Below are positions 1 to 7,819 of a DNA stretch of 64,000 nucleotides, piece by piece. Each line of letters starts with the position of its first letter. Position 1 is the stretch's first letter. Under the pieces are notes generated by a model, which was not told the origin of the DNA, ran no database searches, and was given only the letters and a program-made list of their open reading frames with translations. The stretch is from Lactiplantibacillus mudanjiangensis (GTDB lineage: Bacteria; Bacillota; Bacilli; Lactobacillales; Lactobacillaceae), in assembly GCF_005405385.1 (NCBI RefSeq), contig NZ_BJDY01000004.1, forward strand, positions 62,001-126,000, read 5' to 3'. Position numbers and translations under genes: made by a program.

Positions 1-1
1 C

Positions 2-1540
2 TATCCGTTTACGTTTTTCTTCATTAACCAAGCAAGTAGTATTGTTATGGCTTTCTTACTGATTGGGGTAGCGATGGGAACGGCGGGGCGCGTGAAAAAA
101 GCATTTTGGCCGACAGTGGTGGTGTTGTTAATCGCCATTTTAAATACGGTACGTTGGTTAGTTGTTTATGATGCCATCTCAATGAAGTTTATTATTTTCT
201 TAGTCCTTATTTTGGCTTTCGTTGCGTTATCACACCACGCTTATTATCGAGAACGGTTGGCCTTTTCGTGGGGGCAAACGTTATGGGTGGGGTGTGTCTA
301 TGTCATCACCTTCGTGTTATACACGATTGTCGGGATCTATAACGCCCCACAGATTCATCACCGACATACGGTGCCAGACGCGCTGTTCTTCCCGTCACAG
401 AAACTATGGCTCTTTGGAGTGATTGGATTAGTGATCGCGGCGATGATCTTAGTTGCCATGGAACGCTACTTTGCCAGTGGTCATAACGAACGGTTAGGAC
501 AAAAGCTTGAAGCAGCACGTGTCCAGCAATTGATTGCTCAATTTGGTGGTAATGAAATTTCACATTTAGCCTTTTTGAATGATAAGCTGGTCTACTACTA
601 TCAAGTGGATGGCGTCGATCAAATCGCCTTCCTGTATCAAATTAAGGCCGATAAGCTGGTTTTAATGGGTGAACCGTTTGGTAACCAGGACCAGCTGCAG
701 CCGGCCTTAGAACAGCTGATGGACGATGCTGACAGTGATGGTTATTCACTAGTCTTTTATGAAATCAACGAAACCTTGACGATGCGGTTGCACGAAATGG
801 GCTTTGATTTTATTAAGACTGGTGAAGAAGGGCATGTTGATCTAGAAAAATTCACTTTAGCCGGTAAACGACTAAGGGCTGAACGGGCGTTAATGAATAA
901 ATTTAGCCGTGATCAATATGAATTTGCGATCTTACAACCACCATTTAGCGCTGAAACGATGGCCGAGTTAAAAGCGGTCTCAGATAGCTGGTTGGCTGGT
1001 GAAACGGAAAAAGGGTTCTCATTAGGCTTTTTTGATGAGACTTATTTGAATGCAGCACCAGTCGCAGTCGTTTACAGTCCAGCACATGAGATTGTGGCGT
1101 TTGCCAATGTAATGCCACAGGGGAATGATCAAGTAACGTCAATTGATCTGATGCGTTCTAGCAAGGCGGCCCCATCAGGAATTATGGATACGGTTTTTGT
1201 TCATTTGTTTGAACAAGCTCGAACAGATGGCTATCGCTACTTTAATATGGGCATGGCGCCACTGGCCGGTGTTGGGGTGTCACGATACAGTTTTATCCAA
1301 GAAAAGATTGCCCATTTGATTTATGAATATGGGTATCAACTGTATGGTTTCCAGGGGTTACGCTCGTATAAGGAAAAATACGTGACTGATTGGGCACCGA
1401 AATACATTGCTTATCGGAAACGAAATTCGTTGATCTTCACTATTTTGCAATTGTTACAAGTGGTGAATACCCGGGTAAAGAAACCACATCAACGAACGAT
1501 ATTAATGCCGAAATGGCTTCAAAATGGTACCCGTCATTAA
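2..1540 (+). CDS. mprF: MprF C-terminal part: phosphatidylglycerol lysyltransferase, 5'-truncated by the window edge
   Basis: The frame is open to the first base of the window, so the start lies outside; about 512 codons remain. MprF adds lysine from Lys-tRNA to phosphatidylglycerol on the inner membrane face and flips the product, which lowers the negative surface charge and protects against cationic peptides. The visible part begins with several hydrophobic membrane segments (to about residue 140 of this piece), followed by the soluble synthase domain (DUF2156 type) with the family-like stretch YFNMGMAPLAGVG near the C-terminus. The full family is about 850 residues, so the N-terminal flippase half is missing here. 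The TAA stop lies inside the 8 bp target duplication of the mobile element that follows, so no native terminator separates the gene from that element. Confidence 0.88.
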   Translation, partial: YPFTFFFINQASSIVMAFLLIGVAMGTAGRVKKAFWPTVVVLLIAILNTVRWLVVYDAISMKFIIFLVLILAFVALSHHAYYRERLAFSWGQTLWVGCVYVITFVLYTIVGIYNAPQIHHRHTVPDALFFPSQKLWLFGVIGLVIAAMILVAMERYFASGHNERLGQKLEAARVQQLIAQFGGNEISHLAFLNDKLVYYYQVDGVDQIAFLYQIKADKLVLMGEPFGNQDQLQPALEQLMDDADSDGYSLVFYEINETLTMRLHEMGFDFIKTGEEGHVDLEKFTLAGKRLRAERALMNKFSRDQYEFAILQPPFSAETMAELKAVSDSWLAGETEKGFSLGFFDETYLNAAPVAVVYSPAHEIVAFANVMPQGNDQVTSIDLMRSSKAAPSGIMDTVFVHLFEQARTDGYRYFNMGMAPLAGVGVSRYSFIQEKIAHLIYEYGYQLYGFQGLRSYKEKYVTDWAPKYIAYRKRNSLIFTILQLLQVVNTRVKKPHQRTILMPKWLQNGTRH

Positions 1541-1541
1541 T

Positions 1542-2051
1542 CTAAAGCTTGAAAGCTAGGTTTTAGCAATATTCGTTGATATGATAAGCATTCATCGATC
1601 AAAACTAGTCATACTTTCCACCTACCGTTCGCCCACATTGAGCCGGAACGCTGTGGGCGGACCGGTTCAGCCAAAAAGCGGTCTGAACCGTCGTTTTGAA
1701 CCACTAACCCCGTGTTTCAAAAACGCCAGGATGAGCTCAATGTGGAGGCACTCTCGGTTATGATAGTGATTGCTAATTAACTAGCATCCGCATGATAACC
1801 GGAGTCAGCCAGTGATGGCGCCGGCCGTGAAAATATCGTAAGTCCGGGTGCTTTTCCCGGGCTTACGATATGGACGACTTTTGAGATTAGCGGTTTGGGC
1901 TAGGCTTAAAAGCGAGGTGGAAGCCCGTATTTTGGCTGGAGCCGGTCCCCGCAGCCGGCAGAATCGCTGGCTGGCGTAGGTGACAAATTTAATCCAACTT
2001 AAGTCAATGTTGCTAAAGTTTCGACTAATACATTTAACTTTCAACCTTTAG
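1542..2051 (+). mobile_element. MITE-like non-coding mobile element, copy 1 (510 bp)
   Basis: The element begins CTAAAGCTTGAAAG and ends with CTTTCAACCTTTAG, which are inverted repeats matching at 13 of 14 positions. It is flanked by a perfect 8 bp direct repeat, TCATTAAT, at 1534-1541 and 2052-2059, the signature of transposition. It has no transposase; the short open frames inside it are not shared with copy 2 at 45721-46269, which lies in reverse orientation and matches along its whole length despite clear divergence. The left duplication contains the mprF stop codon, so the insertion landed exactly at the end of mprF. Eight-bp duplications are known for several IS families, but these ends match none that I recognise. 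Confidence 0.88.
1621..1984 (+). ncRNA. Candidate structured RNA inside mobile element copy 1
   Basis: Seen helices: 1633-1643 with 1735-1745 (11 bp); 1663-1670 with 1683-1690 (8 bp); 1692-1700 with 1716-1725 (one bulge); 1804-1816 with 1963-1975 (13 bp, two G-U); 1820-1825 with 1954-1959 (6 bp); 1833-1848 with 1856-1871 (16 bp, one G-U); and a hairpin at about 1878-1910. In copy 2 several of these helices have different bases but still pair. The wobbles are G-U on the plus strand and would be A-C mismatches on the minus strand, which favours the plus strand as the RNA. Transcription is not shown; read-through from mprF would produce this strand. Confidence 0.55.
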
Positions 2052-2060
2052 TCATTAATT

Positions 2061-2104
2061 AAAAAAACAGGCCTGATACTCCAGCGTGAGTATCGGGCCT
2101 GTTT
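2061..2104 (-). terminator. Intrinsic terminator of the LOG-family gene
   Basis: The hairpin arms AACAGGCCTGATACTC and GAGTATCGGGCCTGTT pair, with a run of seven T on the minus strand (A at 2061-2067). It lies just downstream of the minus-strand gene ending at 2109. Confidence 0.85.
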
Positions 2105-2108
2105 GAGT

Positions 2109-2684
2109 TTAGTTAGTATATTTCATGGGTAAAACATGGTTGAACTGGTCGAAGCCAGTAAAGATTTCATCGAGGTCATGACCGTCAATAAATAAATCAA
2201 GATTTTCGACTGGCGCAAAGCCCATTTTGGTACTATTTTGAAGCATATCAATTAATGGATCATAAAAGCCATTGATATTATATAACGCAATTGGTTTTTG
2301 ATGAATATCCATCTGACTCCAAGAAAGCATTTGTAAGAATTCCTCGAAAGTGCCAAAACCACCAGGTAGCACAATAAAGGCATCGGCTAAATGTAACATT
2401 TTTTCTTTGCGTTCGGTCATGGTCTTGGTTTCCACGAAGGTCGTGACATCTTTAAGCGCTAAGCCCCGTTCGACTAAGAAGTGGGGAATAATTCCAATGA
2501 CGCGGCCTTGAGCGGCTAAAGTCGCCGTGGCAACTTTGCCCATTAGACCATGATCGCCACCGCCATAGATCAATTGGTAATCATTGTCGGCCAAATATTG
2601 ACCTAATTCAACAGTCTTAGTTGAAAATTCAGGATCGAGACCAGAGTTGGAACCACAAAAAACACAAATATTATGAATTGACAT
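2109..2684 (-). CDS. LOG-family protein (TIGR00730), probable nucleoside 5'-monophosphate phosphoribohydrolase
   Basis: This 191-residue protein has the Rossmann-like opening ICVFCGSN, the glycine stretch IYGGGDHGLMG near residues 40-50, and the diagnostic motif PGGFGTFEE (PGGxGTxxE) near residues 107-115. These belong to the Lonely Guy family, which releases the base from nucleoside monophosphates; in plants this activates cytokinins, while the bacterial role is unclear. It follows nrdF on the same strand but a terminator at 2722-2752 separates them, and an AAAGGTG ribosome site precedes the ATG. The family is secure; the physiological substrate is not. Confidence 0.88.
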   Translation of the reverse strand: MSIHNICVFCGSNSGLDPEFSTKTVELGQYLADNDYQLIYGGGDHGLMGKVATATLAAQGRVIGIIPHFLVERGLALKDVTTFVETKTMTERKEKMLHLADAFIVLPGGFGTFEEFLQMLSWSQMDIHQKPIALYNINGFYDPLIDMLQNSTKMGFAPVENLDLFIDGHDLDEIFTGFDQFNHVLPMKYTN

Positions 2685-2721
2685 GAGAATTGAAAGGCAC
2701 CTTTCTGTATAAAACTGTAAT

Positions 2722-2752
2722 AAAAAAGTTTGGGGATTAGCCCAAACTTTTT
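2722..2752 (-). terminator. Intrinsic terminator after nrdF
   Basis: AAGTTTGGG and CCCAAACTT arms surround a short loop, with a T run on the minus strand. It closes the nrdHEF operon just before the LOG gene. Confidence 0.8.
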
Positions 2753-2765
2753 AAGGTCATTAAGA

Positions 2766-3776
2766 TTAGTCGTCTGGGTCACCAATATCGTAATCGGTAT
2801 CTTGCATGGCTTCAACTTGGCCTAAGCGATAACCGTTCCCAACTTGTGAGAAGAAATCATGGTTAGAAGTCCCGGTTGAAATCCCGTTCATGACAACTGG
2901 ATTAACATCTTCCGCAGTATCTGGGAAGAGGGCGTCTTGACCTAAGTTCATTAAGGCTTTATTCGCGTTATAACGACTAAAGGTTAAGACTTCATCAGAC
3001 CAGCCAACTTGATCGTAAACCAAGTGGATGTAGTTTTCTTCGTTTTCGTACAACTTGTATAAGAAGTCGAACATCCAGTCCTTGAATTCAGCTTGTTGCT
3101 TTTCAGAACGTTCTTTGAAACCTAATTGGAATTTATACCCAATATAAGTCCCATGAACACTTTCATCCCGCAAGATCAATTTGATGATTTCAGCGACGTT
3201 AGGTAATTGGTTATGCCCCAAGTAATAGAGTGGCGTATAGAAACCAGAGTAGAATAAGAAAGTTTCCAAAAAGACATTGGCTACTTTTTGTTTCAATGGA
3301 TCTTCGTCTAAATTATCGTAAAGTTTGTAAATCCATTGCGCCTTATTTTGTAAATATTCTTCACTGTCACTCCAGTCGAAAATTTCATTAATTTCATCTG
3401 GAGTATTTAGTGTTTCAAAAATCGTCGAATAACTTTTGGCATGGACGGATTCCATGAATTGAATATTGTTTAAGACGGCCGTTTCATGTGGGGTAATGAC
3501 GTGACGCCGCAATGATTGAAGCCCATCTTGAGATTGTAACGTATCTAGTAACGTAAGCCCCCCAAAGACGTGACCAACCACCCAACGATGGTCGTCATCT
3601 AATTCGCGCCAGTCCGCCATATCATTAGAAACGGGGATCCGGGTATCTAACCAGAATTGTTCAGTTAATTTTTCCCAAGTACTTTTATCGATTGCATCTG
3701 AAACTCGGTCCCAGTTGATTGCTTTGTAGTTACCGTTGTCGAGCAATTTTTGGTAGTAAGCCAAATCTGTTGCCAT
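2766..3776 (-). CDS. nrdF: Class Ib ribonucleotide reductase, beta (radical) subunit
   Basis: NrdF (336 residues) is the small subunit that houses the dinuclear metal centre and tyrosyl radical needed by NrdE. Metal-ligand motifs are visible: an early acidic helix around TLLDTLQSQDG, the E/H pair in FMESVHAKSYS, and the second E/H pair in ILRDESVHGTYIG. The length fits the class Ib family. An AGGAGGA ribosome site lies just before the ATG. It follows nrdE by 29 nt, is last in nrdH-nrdE-nrdF and is followed by a terminator. The flavodoxin NrdI, often encoded beside class Ib genes to help assemble the cofactor, is not in this cluster. Confidence 0.96.
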   Translation of the reverse strand: MATDLAYYQKLLDNGNYKAINWDRVSDAIDKSTWEKLTEQFWLDTRIPVSNDMADWRELDDDHRWVVGHVFGGLTLLDTLQSQDGLQSLRRHVITPHETAVLNNIQFMESVHAKSYSTIFETLNTPDEINEIFDWSDSEEYLQNKAQWIYKLYDNLDEDPLKQKVANVFLETFLFYSGFYTPLYYLGHNQLPNVAEIIKLILRDESVHGTYIGYKFQLGFKERSEKQQAEFKDWMFDFLYKLYENEENYIHLVYDQVGWSDEVLTFSRYNANKALMNLGQDALFPDTAEDVNPVVMNGISTGTSNHDFFSQVGNGYRLGQVEAMQDTDYDIGDPDD

Positions 3777-3805
3777 AGTGAGTGTCCTCCTAAAAATCTA
3801 ATGTC

Positions 3806-5971
3806 CTAAATAACGCAACTTTCACATTCATTGACGCCGACTTCACTATCATCGTCAGTAAAGGTCCGGATGTAGTAGATCGACTTAATGCCTTTTTTAT
3901 AAGCATAATTTCGTAAAATATTTAAGTCCCGAGTCGTCATCTTGTCGGTGCGACCATCTTTCCATTCGTACAAACCAGCCGGAATCGTTGAACGCATAAA
4001 GAGTGTCAAACTCATTCCTTGATCGACATGTTGTTGTGCCGCCGCATAAACATCGATGACTTTACGCATATCGGTATCGTATGCTGACTTATAATAATCA
4101 ATTGTATCATTAGATAGGTATGGAGCGGGATAATAAATCTTACCAATTTTCTTTTCTTGCCGTTCTTCAACCCGGTTGATGATGGGGTGAAGGCTAGCGG
4201 TTGTGTCATTGATATAAGAAATTGAGCCATTCGGTGCCACGGCCATCCGATTTTGGTGATACAGCCCATCACGCATAACATCAGCTTTTAAGGCTTCCCA
4301 ATCAGCTTGAGTGGGGATGAAGATACCGTCAAATAAAGCGATAGTCTTGTCATATTTTGGTTGCCAGGTTTGTTCGGTGTACTTATCAAAGTATGACCCA
4401 TCAGCATATTTTGATTTTTCAAAGTTAACGAAAGTTTCTTGTCGTTCACGCGCAATGGCGTTAGAAGCTTTTAAGGTCCAATAATTTAAGAGTAAAAAGT
4501 AGATATTGGTAAAATCAACGGCTTCTTTACTTCCATAGACCATTTGGTTCTTAGCGAAGTAAGCATGTAAGCCCATCGCACCTAAACCAATGGTATGGGC
4601 TTGACGATTGCCTTTTTGAATTGAAGGGACGACATCAACATTGGAATGGTCGGTGACAAAGGTTAAGGCGCGAACCATCGCGTCAATTGAGTGACCAAAG
4701 TCAGGTGAAGCCATCAAGTTCACAATATTCGTTGACCCGAGGTTACAACTAATATCGGTCCCCATTTCTTCATATTCTTGTTGATCGTTAATGTGTGATG
4801 GCGTTTGAACTTGCATGACTTCAGAACACAAGTTACTCATCACAATTTTACCGTCAATTGGATTTTCGCGATTAGCTGTATCTACGTTAACCACGTATGG
4901 ATAGCCGGATTCTTGTTGTAACTTACTAATTTCATTTTCCAAGTCGCGGGCCTTTAACTTGGTTTTCTTAATATTCGGATTTTTGACCATGTTGTCGTAT
5001 TCTTTAGAAATATCAACATAAGAGAATGGCACGCCGTATTCACGTTCAACACCGTAAGGGCTGAAGAGATACATATCGTCATCGGCTTTGATCAAGTCAT
5101 AGAACTTATCAGGGACGGTGACCCCTAAAGATAGTGTCTTTAAGCGAATCTTTTCATCGGCATTTTCTTTCTTAGCGGATAGAAAAGCGATGATGTCTGG
5201 ATGGAAGACACTCAGATAAACCACCCCAGCGCCTTGGCGTTGACCTAATTGGTTAGAGTAAGAAAAACTATCTTCCAATAATTTCATGACCGGTACCACG
5301 CCACTAGCGGCACCGTCGATATGCTTAATCGGATCACCAGCCCCACGTAAGTTACTGAGGTTGATGCCGACGCCACCACCGATACGAGATAATTGCAAAG
5401 CTGAGTTAATGGTCCGACCGATTGAGTTCATGTCATCGGTTGATTGGATCAAGAAACAAGAAATTAGTTCACCACGACGTGACCGACCAGCGTTTAAAAA
5501 ACTAGGGGTTGCGGGTTGATAACGTTGATGAATAATTTCGTCAGCTAAATCGAGGGCTAACTGTTCGTTACCATCGGCAAAATACAAAGCGTTCATGGCA
5601 ACGCGGTCGATGTAGTTTTCCAAGTAATAGTCGCCGTCATTGGTCTTCAAAGCATATTGCGCGTAAAACTTGTAGGCGGCCATGAAGGTTTTAAAATGAA
5701 AGTCTTGTGATTTTAAATAGTCGTAGAGTTTTTCGATGAAAGCAAAGTCGTATTTAGCTAAGAAGCCAGTTTCTAAGTAGTCGTGAGTTTCTAAATAGTC
5801 AAATCGTGCTTTTAAACTATCAAATTGTTTGGTGTTAGGTTGCACGTTTTGCGCTAAGAAAGCGGCTAGTGCATCTTGATCTTTGTTCAATGGAATCTGA
5901 TTATTCACCGGAATATTGATTTCGTTGTTCAAATCATAGTACGTGACGTCGCTCAAATTTTTTAGGGTCAT
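3806..5971 (-). CDS. nrdE: Class Ib ribonucleotide reductase, alpha (catalytic) subunit
   Basis: NrdE (721 residues) reduces ribonucleoside diphosphates to deoxyribonucleotides in the cytoplasm, using a thiyl radical generated by NrdF. The active-site segment NLCSEV carries the N-C-E triad in the middle of the protein. An upstream cysteine, in GELISCFLIQ, and a later one, in DISCNLGSTNI, are in family positions. The C-terminus ends in ECESCVI, the mobile cysteine pair re-reduced by NrdH. It lies between nrdH and nrdF; a strong hairpin at 6011-6046 stands in the gap to nrdH. Confidence 0.97.
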   Translation of the reverse strand: MTLKNLSDVTYYDLNNEINIPVNNQIPLNKDQDALAAFLAQNVQPNTKQFDSLKARFDYLETHDYLETGFLAKYDFAFIEKLYDYLKSQDFHFKTFMAAYKFYAQYALKTNDGDYYLENYIDRVAMNALYFADGNEQLALDLADEIIHQRYQPATPSFLNAGRSRRGELISCFLIQSTDDMNSIGRTINSALQLSRIGGGVGINLSNLRGAGDPIKHIDGAASGVVPVMKLLEDSFSYSNQLGQRQGAGVVYLSVFHPDIIAFLSAKKENADEKIRLKTLSLGVTVPDKFYDLIKADDDMYLFSPYGVEREYGVPFSYVDISKEYDNMVKNPNIKKTKLKARDLENEISKLQQESGYPYVVNVDTANRENPIDGKIVMSNLCSEVMQVQTPSHINDQQEYEEMGTDISCNLGSTNIVNLMASPDFGHSIDAMVRALTFVTDHSNVDVVPSIQKGNRQAHTIGLGAMGLHAYFAKNQMVYGSKEAVDFTNIYFLLLNYWTLKASNAIARERQETFVNFEKSKYADGSYFDKYTEQTWQPKYDKTIALFDGIFIPTQADWEALKADVMRDGLYHQNRMAVAPNGSISYINDTTASLHPIINRVEERQEKKIGKIYYPAPYLSNDTIDYYKSAYDTDMRKVIDVYAAAQQHVDQGMSLTLFMRSTIPAGLYEWKDGRTDKMTTRDLNILRNYAYKKGIKSIYYIRTFTDDDSEVGVNECESCVI

Positions 5972-6010
5972 GGGAATTCCTCTTTCTACATAGACTTAGG
6001 CCAAATGGAC

Positions 6011-6046
6011 GACCCACAATCATTAGATGACTATTGATTGTGGGTC
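6011..6046 (-). other. Hairpin in the nrdH-nrdE intergenic gap
   Basis: GACCCACAATCA (6011-6022) and TGATTGTGGGTC (6035-6046) form a perfect 12 bp stem. No T run follows on either strand, so it is not a normal terminator. It could protect or mark a processed mRNA end that sets different nrdH and nrdEF levels; this is inference. Confidence 0.6.
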
Positions 6047-6090
6047 GGTTGAATCATTGATTATTGGGCAATACAAAAAAACATAGGTGT

Positions 6091-6321
6091 TTAAACCGCT
6101 AACTGCTTCAAAGCATCTGGACGGAAACCAGCGATACTGCTTTCGCCATTGATTTCAACGACTGGTACAGCATGGAAACCTTGATCCTTCAAGTAGTCCA
6201 CGTATTCAGGGTTAACGTTGATATTTTTTTCTTCAAACGCAATGTTGTGCGCCGTCAAAAATTTCTTGGTCATCTTGCATTGCATACAATTATTTTTAGT
6301 AAATACCGTAATCTTTTTCAT
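6091..6321 (-). CDS. nrdH: NrdH glutaredoxin-like thioredoxin, electron donor to NrdE
   Basis: This 76-residue protein has the redox motif CMQC at residues 12-15 and the family end pattern GFRPDAL. NrdH is a small thiol donor that re-reduces the C-terminal cysteines of NrdE and is itself reduced by thioredoxin reductase. A GTG four codons upstream (6333) could also start the frame, but AAAGGTGG is correctly spaced from the ATG at 6321, so that start is chosen. It is the first gene of nrdHEF, behind a TATACT -10 box (6360-6365) and two NrdR-like boxes. Confidence 0.93.
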   Translation of the reverse strand: MKKITVFTKNNCMQCKMTKKFLTAHNIAFEEKNINVNPEYVDYLKDQGFHAVPVVEINGESSIAGFRPDALKQLAV

Positions 6322-6395
6322 AATTAGTTCCACCTTTAATTCGTTTAATCGATAAATTTAGTATACAACAAGCTATCGAAAAAACAATCAAAAAA

Positions 6396-6443
6396 GCACA
6401 ACATCTGGTGGCCTAATTTTGATAAACCCACTAGATGTTGTGC
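6396..6443 (-). promoter_or_regulatory. Pair of NrdR boxes controlling nrdHEF
   Basis: Two sites, 6396-6411 (GCACAACATCTGGTGG) and 6428-6443 (CCACTAGATGTTGTGC), each fit the palindromic NrdR consensus (acaCwAtATaTwGtgt type). Their centres are 32 bp apart, close to three helical turns, which is the usual spacing of paired NrdR sites. They lie upstream of the TATACT box at 6360-6365. NrdR is an ATP/dATP-sensing repressor of ribonucleotide reductase genes. The pair also folds as a hairpin, but that follows from two opposed near-palindromes. Confidence 0.75.
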
Positions 6444-6549
6444 TATGACTGGACGAAGACGCCCAAATTAATTTTCGGTAAATTTATTGTCGTTTGTTCG
6501 GTGAATCAGTTATCATAGAACTAGCCTAAAAACTCGAGGAAACTAATTC

Positions 6550-7158
6550 ATGACTAATTACTATTATACACACAATCCAGATATTGTGCATGACGAAAAA
6601 CAGTGGCAATTTGAAATTTTTAATCACCAATTTACGTTTACGACCGATAATGGCGTCTTTTCTAAGCGGACGGTCGACTATGGCTCCCGAACTTTATTAT
6701 CGGCTTTTGAGCCAACCGACTTACCTGATGGCCCGCTCTTAGATCTAGGAACTGGCTATGGTCCAATTGGGTTAGCGTTGGCTTATCAATCACCAGAACG
6801 AACGGTGACGATGGTCGATGTTAACGAATTAGCGTTAAGCTTAGCCCGTAAAAATGCGGCGTTAAATCAACTCACGAATGTTGACATTTTGACGTCGGAC
6901 AGTTATGAACAATTGGCCGGTAAAACCTATGCAGGTATTGTGACCAATCCACCAGTCCGTGCCGGCAAAGCGGTGGTTGAAACGATGCTAACGGGGGCCT
7001 ATGATCATTTGATGACGCAAGGCACCTTAACCGTGGTTTTACAGAAAAAACAAGGCGCACCGTCAGCTAAAAAGCTAATGACGACGACGTTTGGCAATTG
7101 TACGATTATTAAGAAGGATAAAGGCTACTATATTTTGCAAAGTGTAAAGGAGGCCTGA
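6550..7158 (+). CDS. Class I SAM-dependent methyltransferase, RsmC/YbxB-like
   Basis: This 202-residue protein has the SAM-binding motif LLDLGTGYGPIGLAL (about residues 65-79), an acidic loop at VDVNELAL, and the catalytic-type motif TNPPVRAGK (NPP[FY]-like), typical of small ribosomal RNA methyltransferases that modify guanine N2 in 16S rRNA. The match is to the single-domain YbxB branch of the RsmC family. The stop is five bases before the tadA start, so the two are probably co-transcribed. The rRNA target is inferred from family membership. Confidence 0.85.
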   Translation: MTNYYYTHNPDIVHDEKQWQFEIFNHQFTFTTDNGVFSKRTVDYGSRTLLSAFEPTDLPDGPLLDLGTGYGPIGLALAYQSPERTVTMVDVNELALSLARKNAALNQLTNVDILTSDSYEQLAGKTYAGIVTNPPVRAGKAVVETMLTGAYDHLMTQGTLTVVLQKKQGAPSAKKLMTTTFGNCTIIKKDKGYYILQSVKEA

Positions 7159-7163
7159 TCGCG

Positions 7164-7667
7164 ATGACAACAACACCAGAAGATTGGATGCGTGAAGCCT
7201 TACAAGAAGCCAAATTGGCTTATTTGATCGGTGAAGTCCCGATTGGGGCCGTGATTGTCCATGACGGCGAGATTATTGGTCGTGGTCATAATTTACGGGA
7301 GCATGGTCAAGATGCGACACTCCATGCCGAAGTTTTGGCGATCCAAGAAGCTTGTGAGTACTTGCATAGTTGGCGGTTGGAAGACTGTCAGATATATGTG
7401 ACACTAGAACCTTGCATTATGTGTAGTGGCGCCATTATTAATGCACGAATTCCGGTGGTTTATTACGGGGCACGTGATCCTAAAGCTGGGGCCGTCCATA
7501 GTTTGTATCAATTACTTGATGATGAGCGTTTAAACCACCAAGTGGAGGTTCATGAACGGGTGTTAGCGCGACCGGCTGGCGAACTTCTACAAACGTTTTT
7601 TCGGAAGATTCGTGATCGGCAAAAGGCTGCTAAAAAAGCACGTCGCGAAGCTACCGAAAAAAATTAA
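7164..7667 (+). CDS. tadA: tRNA-specific adenosine-34 deaminase
   Basis: TadA (167 residues) converts adenosine to inosine at the wobble position of tRNA-Arg(ACG). The zinc and catalytic residues are visible: H54 and E56 in TLHAEVLAI, and C84 and C87 in PCIMCSGA. The C-terminal tail is rich in lysine and arginine (about residues 147-167), as expected for tRNA contact. AAGGAGG in the end of the upstream gene serves as ribosome site. It is followed directly by the SRP RNA gene, an order common in Firmicutes. Confidence 0.96.
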   Translation: MTTTPEDWMREALQEAKLAYLIGEVPIGAVIVHDGEIIGRGHNLREHGQDATLHAEVLAIQEACEYLHSWRLEDCQIYVTLEPCIMCSGAIINARIPVVYYGARDPKAGAVHSLYQLLDDERLNHQVEVHERVLARPAGELLQTFFRKIRDRQKAAKKARREATEKN

Positions 7668-7715
7668 GCGGATGGCTAGCATTATTCACTTAAATCATGT
7701 ATTATAGTATTTGCC

Positions 7716-7810
7716 GTAAGGCCTTAAGGCAAGGGTGGATTTACGAATCGTGTCAGGTCCGGAAGGAAGCAGCACTAAGTTTGCTTCATCTTGTGCCTTA
7801 AGTTTTTATG
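7716..7810 (+). ncRNA. ffs: Signal recognition particle RNA (small bacterial type)
   Basis: The universally conserved SRP apical sequence GTCAGGTCCGGAAGGAAGCA is present at about 7751-7770. The flanks pair into a long rod: CTTAAGGCAAG (about 7723-7733) with CTTGTGCCTTAAG (about 7790-7802). A TATAGT -10 box lies at 7703-7708, giving a start near 7715. The size is about 95 nt, without an Alu domain. The RNA binds Ffh to target membrane proteins. It sits between tadA and dnaX, as in related genomes. The ends are estimated to within a few bases. Confidence 0.93.
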
Positions 7811-7819
7811 AAATGTAAC

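Noticed and set aside
1581-2044. Open reading frames inside mobile element copy 1 (1581-1763 plus, 1805-2044 minus)
   Set aside because: They lack ribosome sites, resemble no protein, and are not kept in copy 2, while the base-paired structure is kept.
6391-6444. Minus-strand intrinsic terminator upstream of nrdH
   Set aside because: The arms fit two NrdR boxes with the right spacing, and no minus-strand gene lies upstream to be terminated.
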